A stretch of 64,000 bases of DNA from Spirochaetota bacterium (GTDB lineage: Bacteria; Spirochaetota; UBA4802; JAFGDQ01). The position numbers and the translations under genes were made by a program. The number at the start of each line of letters is the position of its first letter. Position 1 is the first letter of the stretch. The stretch lies in the NCBI GenBank assembly GCA_016932015.1, contig JAFGDQ010000070.1, positions 1-64,000 on the forward strand, given 5' to 3'. Positions 55,397 to 64,000 of the stretch are shown here, piece after piece. The notes under the pieces were generated by a model. The model was not told the origin of the DNA. It saw only the letters and a list, made by a program, of their open reading frames with translations, and made no database searches.

Positions 55397-56446
55397 ATGA
55401 AAAAAAAATTACTGCTTGTTTCAATGTTTCTCACTTTTTCTGTATTTGTCAGCCAGGTTATTATGCAAAATCATGTTTTTGCCAAAAAACCTGTCCGGTT
55501 AAGGCTTGTTATTGCTACTCCTAAAGGGGACTGGCCCCAGACTTACAGAGACGAAGAAATGGCAAAAAGGTTTAACGCAAGGGCAAAAGGCCAGTATCAA
55601 ATTGATGTGCTGACAGGATCAGCTGTTGCAAAATTGCCTGAATTTTTTGATGCTGTTCGTGTCGGTATTGTAGAAATGCAATTTTCCAACTGGGGTACTT
55701 TTTCTTTCCTGGATTCCAGACTCGGCCTTCTGGAAGTTCCTTTTTTCTTCGCGTCAAACAAGGCAACAAACTCGTCAATGGAAAAAATGCTTCCGCTCTT
55801 TGACCCGATACTGCAGCAAAAATTCAACGCCAAAGGCCTGGCAATGATAAATACAGGAGGGCTGGGCTTATGGACACAAAAACCTGTAAAAACCCTATCC
55901 GACTTAAAAGGTATGATGATTGGATCGGTAAGCCCTGTTACTTCTATTCTTATAGAGCACCTGGGAGCTTCTCCTGTTACAATTCCATTTATGGATTTAT
56001 ACGAATCGATGCAGAAAAAAATAATAGACGGTGCTGCCCAGAGCGCGCACGGAGGTGTAGTCTTTCATTTTCCGGACGTGTGCAAGCATTTCACAGCATT
56101 TTACGGTGTACCTGCTCCCGCCGGCTATACAATAAATCTTAAAGTATGGAATAATATGCCAAAATTCATTCAAACTATACTTCTTGAGGAAACACAAAAA
56201 GCTGCTGAATGGATGCACAATGTTGTAGTTAGCGAACTGCCCGACAAAGACCTCAAAGCATTCAGCGACAAAGGTGTGAAAGTATATTTCATGCCTGCAA
56301 ATGAAAGAGCAAAATGGGCTGAACGGCTTGAATCATACAGAAATAAAGAACTTTTAAAATACGGTGATTTAGGCAAAAAACTGAAAAAGATATCTGAAGA
56401 GGCAAATAAAAAATATCCTTATGTCGCTGATAAAACAGCAATATAA
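55397..56446 (+). CDS. TRAP transporter substrate-binding protein (DctP family), copy 2
   Basis: 349 residues, a close paralogue of the preceding gene: the same signal-peptide plan, shared blocks such as 'FDAVRVGIVEMQFSNWG', 'FLDSRLGLLE' and 'VTIPFMDLYESMQKKIIDG', and the same end 'NKKYPYV..KTA'. They differ most in the mid-domain around ~115-150 and the tail, which may reflect different ligands. Own SD and own terminator. Like copy 1 it lacks membrane partners here. Confidence 0.87.
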   Translation: MKKKLLLVSMFLTFSVFVSQVIMQNHVFAKKPVRLRLVIATPKGDWPQTYRDEEMAKRFNARAKGQYQIDVLTGSAVAKLPEFFDAVRVGIVEMQFSNWGTFSFLDSRLGLLEVPFFFASNKATNSSMEKMLPLFDPILQQKFNAKGLAMINTGGLGLWTQKPVKTLSDLKGMMIGSVSPVTSILIEHLGASPVTIPFMDLYESMQKKIIDGAAQSAHGGVVFHFPDVCKHFTAFYGVPAPAGYTINLKVWNNMPKFIQTILLEETQKAAEWMHNVVVSELPDKDLKAFSDKGVKVYFMPANERAKWAERLESYRNKELLKYGDLGKKLKKISEEANKKYPYVADKTAI

Positions 56447-56496
56447 TCTGCGGTTAGTCAAAATTTTTACTTTTTTACGTTTTCTTATCCAATTAC

Positions 56497-56537
56497 TAAT
56501 CAAAAGCTGCTTCCAGGCAGCTTTTGATTATTTTTAT
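56497..56537 (+). terminator. intrinsic terminator after dctP copy 2
   Basis: A 14-bp perfect stem (56497-56510 with 56517-56530), 6-base loop, followed by TTTTTATT. Lies about 50 bp after the stop. Confidence 0.88.
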
Positions 56538-56744
56538 TCTGCAATCTTCACAACCCGGATGAATAAATAATATTTATAAAAAATATTTCTGCAGGATAAT
56601 TATTCCTTCTTGAGAAACTATATCTGAATAGTAGCAAAAAATGTATTATTAATAATGCATTTTTTTATTATCCAATAAATCAATAATTGATTGAAATTTG
56701 AAAGAAAAAAAGTAGATAGGGTAACCAAATAACAGGATAAAGCT

Positions 56745-57662
56745 ATGGATGATTTTTTTAAACAGCTGGATGTACTTTTTCAAAAAGGCGACCCTACTGA
56801 GATTGAAAACTTTATAAGGGAATATTTAAAAAAACTCGATGATTCGGGAGATGAAATGGGGAAAGCCTCTGTACTGAATGAGCTTGCGGGTTTTTACCGC
56901 GGCATAAGCCGTTATGAAGAATCGGCAGAGTGCTTTAAGAGCTCTCTTGAAATTCTGGACAGCAAAGGATTGAAACAAACGATTCAATACGCTACTGTAC
57001 TTCTGAACTATGCAGGGACATACAGGCTAACAGGCAGGGCTTATGAAGCAGTTTCTCTGTTTCTCGAAACAAAAAAACTTCTGGAAGATATAGGAGAACA
57101 GGAAAGCTATAAATATGCGAGCGTGCTTAATAATCTGGCTCTTGCTTATCAGGATACGGGAGACACCGACAAAGCGGATGAGATGGCCTCAACAGCTCTT
57201 CAAATGATGAAAAGAAACGAATCATCTGAACATGAAGTCGCGACCTCTCTAAATAATCTTGCAGCAATAAAGCTGCGCAAAGGCGACATTGAAAACGCGG
57301 AAGAACTCGCAGCTGAAGCTCTAAGCATGTACGATGCGATGGAAAAGGAGAATGTCCATCATGCCGCTGCTCTTTCTACGATGGCAACAATTCTTTTCAG
57401 AAAAGGCAATTTTGAGAGTGCTCTTCGAAATTATGAAAAGTCGCTTGAGCTTACGCTCAGGTTTTTTGGAGAGAATATTGAGTGTTCGGTAATCAGGCAT
57501 AATATATCTGTAGTCTATAGTGCTATGGGGAATACTGAGAAAGCGGTTGAATTTCAGAAAAATGCGCTTGAACTTATGGAAAGACTTGTCGGGCCTGATG
57601 ACCACAGGAGTATAACATACCGGCAGATGCTGGACGACCTTTATAAATCCGCGAAAGGTTAA
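56745..57662 (+). CDS. TPR protein of kinesin-light-chain type
   Basis: 305 residues of tetratricopeptide repeats, about six, in the 42-residue spacing of the TPR_10/12 family: 'ASVLNELAGFYRGISRYEESAECF', 'ATVLLNYAGTYRLTGRAYEAVSLF', 'ASVLNNLALAYQDTGDTDKADEMA', 'ATSLNNLAAIKLRKGDIENAEELA' and two more. Cytoplasmic. It ends 5 bp before the DUF4037 gene, so the two form an operon; TPR plus DUF4037 pairing suggests the TPR part positions the other protein or its substrate. Confidence 0.85.
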   Translation: MDDFFKQLDVLFQKGDPTEIENFIREYLKKLDDSGDEMGKASVLNELAGFYRGISRYEESAECFKSSLEILDSKGLKQTIQYATVLLNYAGTYRLTGRAYEAVSLFLETKKLLEDIGEQESYKYASVLNNLALAYQDTGDTDKADEMASTALQMMKRNESSEHEVATSLNNLAAIKLRKGDIENAEELAAEALSMYDAMEKENVHHAAALSTMATILFRKGNFESALRNYEKSLELTLRFFGENIECSVIRHNISVVYSAMGNTEKAVEFQKNALELMERLVGPDDHRSITYRQMLDDLYKSAKG

Positions 57663-57667
57663 AGTAA

Positions 57668-58603
57668 ATGAACGCACTCGCTCTGTCACAGAATTACTTT
57701 GAAAACACAGCGTTCCCCGCAATCAAGAATGCATTCCCTGAGCTCAGTCAGCGTATTGCTGCCGGACTCGCAGGCAACGGTTCCGAATGCTTCGGATATG
57801 ACGATGAGCTGTCCCGCGATCATGACTGGGGAATTGACTTTTTTATATGGCTCAGGGAAGAAGACAGGGGAATGATCCGGGAGCTCGCGGATTTTAAAAA
57901 ATCTGTTTTTATGAGCAGCCCGCCTCGGTTTAAAAGAGTACGTTCCGACTATGGAGCACTCGTAAATGTAATGACTGCAGGCGACTTTTACAGGCAGCTG
58001 ATCGGCTTCCCTGAAGGGCCCGATGAGATAAAACAATGGCGTATCATTCCTGAAGAGAACCTTGCCATGGCTGTAAACGGCCGGGTATTTTTCGACGGTG
58101 CCGGAGAGTTTACGAAAACAAGAGATAAGCTTCTCAAGTATTACCCTGAAGATTTACGCCTTAAAAAAATGGCTGCCAGATGCATGGCTATTGCCCAGAC
58201 CGGCCAGTACAATTTCATGAGAATGTCAAAAAGACAGGACTGGGTTACAGTACAGACGGTTTTAACGCGTTTTAATGATAATGTTACAAGCCTTGTTTTT
58301 CTGCTTAACAAAGTATTCCGCCCGTTTTATAAATGGGCGCACCGCAGGATGAAAGAGCTTCCGGTCACAGGAAAACAAACCGGAATGCTCCTGCAGGACC
58401 TTGTTTTTGTTGAAGGCTTTACCAATGATGCTCTGATGAAGCGCAATGAAATAATAAACAGCATATGCGGAACACTTACTGAAGAACTGGTCCGTCAGGA
58501 ATTAACAGACACAGATGACTGGTTCTTTACTTCTCATGGAGAGCAGATTCAGCGAAAAATTCAGGATGATTTTCTTAAGTCTCTTCTTCCTCAGTATGAA
58601 TAA
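57668..58603 (+). CDS. DUF4037 nucleotidyltransferase-fold protein
   Basis: 311 residues. The N-terminal third looks like a minimal nucleotidyltransferase: 'GNGSECFGYDDELSRDHDWG' (~38-57) holds the G-S and two Asp positions expected for metal binding. The rest (~135-300) is helical and includes 'YPEDLRLKKMAARCMAIAQTGQYN', a region typical of DUF4037. The real substrate is unknown; similar proteins sit next to TPR genes. Ends with an 8-base overlap into the epimerase gene. Confidence 0.75.
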   Translation: MNALALSQNYFENTAFPAIKNAFPELSQRIAAGLAGNGSECFGYDDELSRDHDWGIDFFIWLREEDRGMIRELADFKKSVFMSSPPRFKRVRSDYGALVNVMTAGDFYRQLIGFPEGPDEIKQWRIIPEENLAMAVNGRVFFDGAGEFTKTRDKLLKYYPEDLRLKKMAARCMAIAQTGQYNFMRMSKRQDWVTVQTVLTRFNDNVTSLVFLLNKVFRPFYKWAHRRMKELPVTGKQTGMLLQDLVFVEGFTNDALMKRNEIINSICGTLTEELVRQELTDTDDWFFTSHGEQIQRKIQDDFLKSLLPQYE

Positions 58604-59531
58604 CAGACAAAAAATAAAAGGTTACAATGAAAAAAATATACTGGTAATAGGCGGCAGTTATTTTGCAGGCAGGGTTTTTTCCATTTATGTTTCAAGAGGC
58701 GGGCTATTTACGCTTCATGTTGTTAACAGAGGAAAGTATACACTTAATCTGCCCGGTGTACATGAATATAAATGCGACAGGCATGAACCTGAAAAAATGA
58801 AAGGGATACTGCCTGACATAAAATTTGACGCTGTTGTAGATTTTTGCGGATATGCACCCGGAGAAATCAGCGCTATTACGGGAGTGCTGGCTGAAAAAAT
58901 CGGGCACTATATTTTCATAAGCACGAGCAGTGTATATGATACGGCAGATGAAAAAAAGGAAGGAGCACCTTTACTGGAACCGCAGAATACGGATCCGGTA
59001 CTTGAATATATTTCAAATAAGGTTATGCTTGAAAGAGAATTAAAAACAGAATGCGAATCCCGCAGCATCCCTTATACAATTGTTCGTCCGGGCTTCATAT
59101 ACGGGCCTTTCAATTACGCTCCCAGGGAATCTTATTTTATACAGCATATAGTAAAGGGTATTCCTGTCCCGTTTCCGGCAGACGCGAATAAAAAATTCAG
59201 CATGCTGTATGTAACCGACCTTGCACGCGCACTTGAAGTTTTCATCAACAACAAAAAATCGCACAACGAAGAATTTAATCTTGCCGGAATTGAGCAGGTA
59301 ACGTACGCTTCATTATTTTCAGAACTTGAGAGATGCAACGGAGCCCCGTTCGAAAAAAAATCTGTAACAATAGCACAGGTAATTTCAGAAAATATTCCCC
59401 TGCCTTTTCCCCTTGATACGGATGACCTGTGCAGCGGAAAGAAAATGACAGAATATTTCGATTTTACCTATACTTCTTTTTCAGAAGGCATGGATAAAGC
59501 GTTTGCAGCTTTCAAAGGTGTATTTTCATGA
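58596..59531 (+). CDS. NAD-dependent epimerase/reductase (extended SDR)
   Basis: 311 residues from ATG 58596, which overlaps the DUF4037 stop by 8 bases. Earlier in-frame codons lie wholly inside DUF4037. The Rossmann loop 'ILVIGGSYFAGRVFSIYV' is a GGSxFxG variant of GGTGFxG. Then 'FDAVVDFCGYAPGEISAI', 'FISTSSVYD' (active Ser), 'YISNKVMLE' (Tyr-x3-Lys active pair) and 'VRPGFIYGPFNY'. Resembles the small mRNA-binding/isoflavone-reductase-type epimerases. Sugar or other substrate unknown. Third gene of the TPR-DUF4037 operon. Confidence 0.82.
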   Translation: MNNRQKIKGYNEKNILVIGGSYFAGRVFSIYVSRGGLFTLHVVNRGKYTLNLPGVHEYKCDRHEPEKMKGILPDIKFDAVVDFCGYAPGEISAITGVLAEKIGHYIFISTSSVYDTADEKKEGAPLLEPQNTDPVLEYISNKVMLERELKTECESRSIPYTIVRPGFIYGPFNYAPRESYFIQHIVKGIPVPFPADANKKFSMLYVTDLARALEVFINNKKSHNEEFNLAGIEQVTYASLFSELERCNGAPFEKKSVTIAQVISENIPLPFPLDTDDLCSGKKMTEYFDFTYTSFSEGMDKAFAAFKGVFS

Positions 59532-59863
59532 CTTTTGTGTTTTATTTAACAATATTTTTTATTCATCAATTAACTCTTATGTGAAAAGAATAATCTGTAA
59601 GAATTTTAATACAATAATTTACTCCGGTTGACTGTGCAGATTATAAAACACTCATTTAAAGCAACTTTTTAAACCGTTTTTTCCATTTCCTCTTGCAACT
59701 TTAAAAAAGTTAAGCTATAAGAATTAATGCTACTGGCAATGCTGTTTTATTTTTCTTGCCATTTTAGACAAATAATTATAAAATTATTACTCAGTTTTAT
59801 TATCCGGCTTTATTTTCCAATATTCATCAGTAAAGATAATAACGTTCAGTATCTATTCAAAAT
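59532..59863. other. 332-bp AT-rich gap
   Basis: Between the epimerase operon and the large kinase gene. Contains the kinase promoter by position; no ORF, no clear hairpin. Confidence 0.45.
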
Positions 59864-62800
59864 ATGAAAGTTAAAGCAAAAACCAGTCTTTTCCATGAAA
59901 ATCCTGAACCAGATACTGAACAGTATCTCCATGCTGTTCTTAATACTATTACTGACTGCATTTTTTTAATTGATAAATATGGAAAAATCAACTGGGCGAA
60001 TTCCTCCGCAAAAAAATCTTTTTCAAAAGACTCTGACAGCCTTAACGGGGAAAACCTGTACGATATACTTCCAGCATCGGCAAAAAAAGAATTTAAAAAT
60101 AATATCAAAGAAATAATCAAAACCGGGAATCCGGTACAGTTTGAGCATACTGAAGATAATCTAATTACCGGATACAAACTGCAATTTATTCCGGAAAACA
60201 AAGGGGAACCGGACTTAATTGCAGTATACTGCCGGGATATTACCGAGAATAAGCAGAAAGAAATTTCACTTCAGAGAGAGGTAAAGCGTTACAGGTCAAT
60301 TGTTGATAATACAAATGATGCTTTTCTGATTCATGATTTCAATGAAAACATACTGGATTTAAATGAGAATGCCTGCAGACTGTTAGGTTACACGAAGGAG
60401 GAGCTGTTAGGGTCCAGCCTGAAAATAATCGACAGTGAAGATAATAAAAATCAGTTAAACGAAAGGCTTAAGCATCTTCAGAAAAACGATTCAATAGTTT
60501 TTGAAAGTATTCATATACGTAAGGACGGGACTCTAATACAAACTGAAGTAAGCAGCAGAATAGTCAGCCGCGAAGGCAGCGGTATTGTTCTTGGTTTTAT
60601 AAGGGATATTTCAGAGCGTAAAAAAGTAGAAGTCGCTTTGAAAGAAAGTGAAAAAAAATATCGTACATTGTACAACACCATGACTCAGGGAGTGGTATAT
60701 CTGAATATGTCAGGCGAATTCATAAGCATAAATCCTGCTGCTGAACGTATTCTCGGTATATCTCTCGAACAAATAAAAGGAATCTTCATTAATGACCCGC
60801 GCTGGAAAACGATACAGGAAGACGGAAGCAGAATATCGGAAGATGATCACCCGCTGTTAAAAGCAATAAAAACCGGAAAAGAAGTAAAAAATCTTGTTCA
60901 CGGAATTTTTAATCCTGAGAAGGGAACCTATACCTGGATAAAAATAAACGCAGTGCCTCTGTTCCGAAGCGGAGAGAAAGAGCCTTATCAGTGGTATGCT
61001 ATAATTGAAGATATTACCGTACAAAGAAAATCTGAAGAGAATTACCGAATGCTTTTCAGGGAAATGCAGGACGGCTTCGCACTGCACGAGATTATCAGAG
61101 ATGATAAGGGTGATCCGGTCGATTTCCGAATCATTGATATTAATCCGGCTTTTGAAAAGATGACAAAAATATTAGCCAAAAATACTAAAGGTATGAACCT
61201 GTTCAGAAATATTCCTGGCATTGACAGAAACCTGGTAAATAATTATATCCATGTTGCTTCAACCGGAGAAGCGAGATCCTTTGAACATTACTTCCCCAAA
61301 AACAATAAACATTTTAAAGTAACTTCATTTCAGCCTGCTCCTGATCAATTAGCAAGTATATTCACCGACATAACAGACCGCATACAGACAGAGAAATCAT
61401 TGCGTATAAATGAAGCTAAATTCCGGGCAATAGTTGAGAATATTCATGATGGAATTTCTTTCACTGACGCACACGGCATTGTCCAATACAGAAGTCCGTC
61501 ATTTTTATCAATCAACGGATATACAAGCGAAGACAGAATCGGACACAAAGGATTTGACACAGTTCATCCTGATGATCTGAAGACTGTTCACAGTCTCTGG
61601 AAAGAACTGATTGATAATCCTGAGAAAATAATTACAGCAGTTTTTCGCGCCAGGCATAAAGACAGGTCGTGGAAATATATAGAGGCAACAGCACAAAATC
61701 TGCTCGGCAACCCTGATATTAAAGCAATACTGCAGGTTGCGAGAGATGTTACTGAAAGAGTACAGGCTGAAGCACGGCTTAAACAAAATTTACATGAAAC
61801 ACAAATCCGGTATGAATTTAGCAAAGCTCTCACCATTGCAGAAACAGAAGAAGATGTTCTTGATGCTCTTATTAAGCATTCAGGATTTTTTGACGATGCA
61901 TTCGTTACTATATGTATTTTTGATGACTCAGGTGATGAACGCGATGTAATTCTGCAGCGACAGAACGCATTTAAAAGCGGAATTAAACAGAATCTTCAGG
62001 AAGGAATCCGCCTTCCTCTTTCAACTTTTAAAACAATTAATTATTTTGAACCGAATCAGCCATTCGTTTCAAACAATATTTATAAAGACGAACGGCAGGA
62101 TCCTGACAGTATTAAAATCCATAAACGATCCGGAATTGTAAGTCAGGCTTCCTTTCCTCTTATAGCCGGCAACGAATGGATCGGCTTTATCGCAATATTC
62201 TCAAAAATCCAGGATTATTTTGATAATGATAAGCTACGCCTGTATCAGACAATTGCCGAACAGGGCTCCGGAGCATTGCATGCGGCAAGGCTGCGTGAAA
62301 AAATCCGCGTGTCTCAGCAGCGTCTATTGCTGCTTGTACAGCAATCTCCACTAGCTGTTATTGAATGGGATAATAATTTCAGAATTGTATCATGGAATCC
62401 CGCAGCTGAAAAAATCTTCGGTTATTCGGAGAAGGAGGCATTACGATTACACACCGACGGGCTGATAAGCGAAGAACATAAAAATATCATGGAAAATCAT
62501 TTTCATAACCTATGCAAAATGAAAACAAGTTATTCAATTGAACTTGTAAATACAGGTAAAGACGGAAAAACAGTTATATGTGAATGGTTCAATTCACCGC
62601 TTATTGATTCAGGCGGGAATATTATAGGCATCGCTTCCATTGTACAGGACATAACAGAACATAAACACGCGGAAAAAGAAAAAGAAAGGCTTGAATCCCA
62701 GCTTCGTCAGGCTCAGAAGATGGAGGCGCTTGGAAACTTCGTAGGCGGAATAGCGCATGATTTCAATAATATTTTAAGTGTACTTGTTGGTTTTACCAAC

Positions 62801-63832
62801 CTGCTTGACATGGAAATTGAACCCGACAGCCACCTTAAAACATACATAGAACAGATATTATCTTCTTCGGAAAAAGCTGTCAATTTGACAAAAAGCCTGC
62901 TAGCTTTCGGCAGGAAGCAACCGGTTGTTCAAAAACCGCTTAACTTAAATAGTACGATCAGTGAAATTGAAAAGATACTGAAAAGATTAATAACTGAAGA
63001 TATCACTCTTACAATTCAACTGAATAAAAATGATATAATCATTAACGGCGACCAGGCACAGATAGACCAGATTCTGTTTAATCTTGCGACAAATGCTAGA
63101 GATGCAATGCCTGAAGGCGGTACTATATCAATTGCAACATCTATAACCGAAATTGATGATACCTGCGAAGAAAAGATCGGATACGGGAAACCGGGTAAAT
63201 ATGCGCTTATTGAATTTAGCGATACCGGCACAGGCATGGATGAAGACACCATTGAACAGATATTTGATCCGTTTTTTACGACGAAAGAAATCGGCAAAGG
63301 GACAGGTCTTGGGATGGCAACTGTATACGGTATTGTAAAAAAACACGGCGGGCATATTACTATTTCAAGCAAAAAAGGGTCAGGTTCCAGTTTCTATATT
63401 TATTTTCCTCTTTCAGACAATATCTTAAATTATTCCGGAATAGAGCCTGCAGAAATTGAATTCGGGAATGAGACAATTCTGTTAGCTGAAGATTTTGAGA
63501 GCGTACGAAAGATCACAAAAACAATGCTGACAAAATATGGATATCACGTCATTGAAGCTGTAGACGGTGAGGATGCGATTAATAAATTTAATAAATATAA
63601 AAATATTGACCTCGCTATTCTAGATTCAGTAATGCCTAAAAAAAACGGAAGGGAAGCATACGAGGAAATAAAAAAAATAAACCCGGAAATCAAAGTACTT
63701 TTCTGCAGCGGATACACTCATGATATTATTCTCTCAAAAGGCATCGAAGAAAAAAAATTCGACTTTATTTCCAAGCCTCTGTCAATGCGTGATCTGCTGT
63801 CGAAAGTCAGGGAAATACTGGACAGACGTTGA
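59864..63832 (+). CDS. giant hybrid histidine kinase, six PAS + GAF + HK + REC
   Basis: 1322 residues, no membrane helix, so a cytoplasmic sensor. Order: PAS1 (~20-135), PAS2 (~146-262), PAS3 (~266-390), PAS4 (~395-510), PAS5 (~520-635), GAF (~650-810), PAS6 (~820-945), HisKA with phospho-His in GGIAHDFNNILSV (~965), HATPase (~1010-1180, 'NLATNARDAMPEGG', 'DTGTGMDED', 'GKGTGLGMATVYGI'), receiver (~1200-1320, 'LAILDSVMPKK', 'SKPLSM'). Most PAS units end in the usual 'DITERK' type linker. No cofactor ligand could be assigned. No output regulator is adjacent. No strong SD before the ATG. Confidence 0.93.
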   Translation: MKVKAKTSLFHENPEPDTEQYLHAVLNTITDCIFLIDKYGKINWANSSAKKSFSKDSDSLNGENLYDILPASAKKEFKNNIKEIIKTGNPVQFEHTEDNLITGYKLQFIPENKGEPDLIAVYCRDITENKQKEISLQREVKRYRSIVDNTNDAFLIHDFNENILDLNENACRLLGYTKEELLGSSLKIIDSEDNKNQLNERLKHLQKNDSIVFESIHIRKDGTLIQTEVSSRIVSREGSGIVLGFIRDISERKKVEVALKESEKKYRTLYNTMTQGVVYLNMSGEFISINPAAERILGISLEQIKGIFINDPRWKTIQEDGSRISEDDHPLLKAIKTGKEVKNLVHGIFNPEKGTYTWIKINAVPLFRSGEKEPYQWYAIIEDITVQRKSEENYRMLFREMQDGFALHEIIRDDKGDPVDFRIIDINPAFEKMTKILAKNTKGMNLFRNIPGIDRNLVNNYIHVASTGEARSFEHYFPKNNKHFKVTSFQPAPDQLASIFTDITDRIQTEKSLRINEAKFRAIVENIHDGISFTDAHGIVQYRSPSFLSINGYTSEDRIGHKGFDTVHPDDLKTVHSLWKELIDNPEKIITAVFRARHKDRSWKYIEATAQNLLGNPDIKAILQVARDVTERVQAEARLKQNLHETQIRYEFSKALTIAETEEDVLDALIKHSGFFDDAFVTICIFDDSGDERDVILQRQNAFKSGIKQNLQEGIRLPLSTFKTINYFEPNQPFVSNNIYKDERQDPDSIKIHKRSGIVSQASFPLIAGNEWIGFIAIFSKIQDYFDNDKLRLYQTIAEQGSGALHAARLREKIRVSQQRLLLLVQQSPLAVIEWDNNFRIVSWNPAAEKIFGYSEKEALRLHTDGLISEEHKNIMENHFHNLCKMKTSYSIELVNTGKDGKTVICEWFNSPLIDSGGNIIGIASIVQDITEHKHAEKEKERLESQLRQAQKMEALGNFVGGIAHDFNNILSVLVGFTNLLDMEIEPDSHLKTYIEQILSSSEKAVNLTKSLLAFGRKQPVVQKPLNLNSTISEIEKILKRLITEDITLTIQLNKNDIIINGDQAQIDQILFNLATNARDAMPEGGTISIATSITEIDDTCEEKIGYGKPGKYALIEFSDTGTGMDEDTIEQIFDPFFTTKEIGKGTGLGMATVYGIVKKHGGHITISSKKGSGSSFYIYFPLSDNILNYSGIEPAEIEFGNETILLAEDFESVRKITKTMLTKYGYHVIEAVDGEDAINKFNKYKNIDLAILDSVMPKKNGREAYEEIKKINPEIKVLFCSGYTHDIILSKGIEEKKFDFISKPLSMRDLLSKVREILDRR

Positions 63833-63857
63833 CATACCTCCTGACATATAAAAAGAC

Positions 63858-63885
63858 GATCCCGTAATTTATCAACACCGGGATC
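63858..63885 (+). terminator. hairpin after the giant kinase gene
   Basis: GATCCCG 63858-63864 pairs with CGGGATC 63879-63885 around a 14-base loop, 25 bp after the stop. No T-run follows, so a weak terminator candidate. Confidence 0.4.
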
Positions 63886-64000
63886 ATCATTCAAATAACA
63901 TCTAAAAAAATATTGAATATAATATTTCAGGATATCATATTCCATAGAGACTGCCTGTAATAGTAATCTTCAACCGTTTTACAAAACATATCAACATTAT

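Overview
The window is AT-rich DNA from a diderm, most likely anaerobic bacterium. A spirochaete-like (Spirochaetota) or deltaproteobacterial-type lineage fits best: it has SpoVG, a NagZ-type glycosidase, lipoproteins, NapH/RnfB-type iron-sulfur proteins, a ferredoxin-thioredoxin reductase, orphan TRAP binding proteins and very large PAS/GAF histidine kinases. No rRNA or taxon-specific marker is present, so this is inference. TTG and GTG starts are common, and I moved several starts to fit a Shine-Dalgarno (SD) sequence or family alignment.

Layout. 1-3.2 kb: the end of a prophage (repeat-containing tail protein, coiled-coil protein, D12-class DNA adenine methylase), abutting a chemotaxis receptor cut off after its first membrane helix. 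3.9-10.4 kb: TPR protein, unknown acidic protein, hemW, a GH3 lipoprotein, a LOG-family hydrolase and a secreted PsbP-like protein. 10.5-10.95 kb: a candidate structured RNA and tRNA-Leu(UAA)/tRNA-Cys. 11.1-17.5 kb, all minus strand: ispG, asd, tatA (only 55 codons), proA, nadD, an LCP protein and rsfS, with start/stop overlaps in the distal part and a second candidate structured RNA between ispG and asd. 17.8-23.1 kb: lipoprotein, GT4 glycosyltransferase, SDR, aldehyde dehydrogenase, cupin. 23.3-26.8 kb: hybrid kinase, double receiver, spoVG. 27-29.3 kb: glgX. 29.6-30 kb: a DUF1573 lipoprotein with an in-frame TGA exactly where its CGCT motif should have the first cysteine. 30.3-35.2 kb: single receiver, DUF362 plus a NapH/NapG-like polyferredoxin, FTR plus glutaredoxin, dinB. 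35.4-41 kb: rlmD-like methyltransferase, exported protein, exported Pcm, ptsI, methyltransferase. 41-50.2 kb: the protein quality-control block lon, clpX, clpP and tig, with an ABC binding lipoprotein and an SDR gene between clpP and tig. 50.3-50.5 kb: tRNA-Gly and tRNA-Leu(UAG). 50.8-52.9 kb: RnfB-GltD fusion. 53.9-56.4 kb: two tandem DctP paralogues. 56.7-59.5 kb: TPR/DUF4037/epimerase operon. 59.9-63.8 kb: 1322-residue hybrid kinase.

The strongest unusual signal is the DUF1573 gene at 29577-29960. Reading TGA as selenocysteine gives an intact 127-residue lipoprotein with a U-G-C-T motif, and a 9-bp hairpin lies 11-33 nt after the TGA, the place expected for a bacterial SECIS element. Further items are two rod-like RNA candidates, a prophage/receptor junction, the fused redox proteins, and several long inverted repeats.
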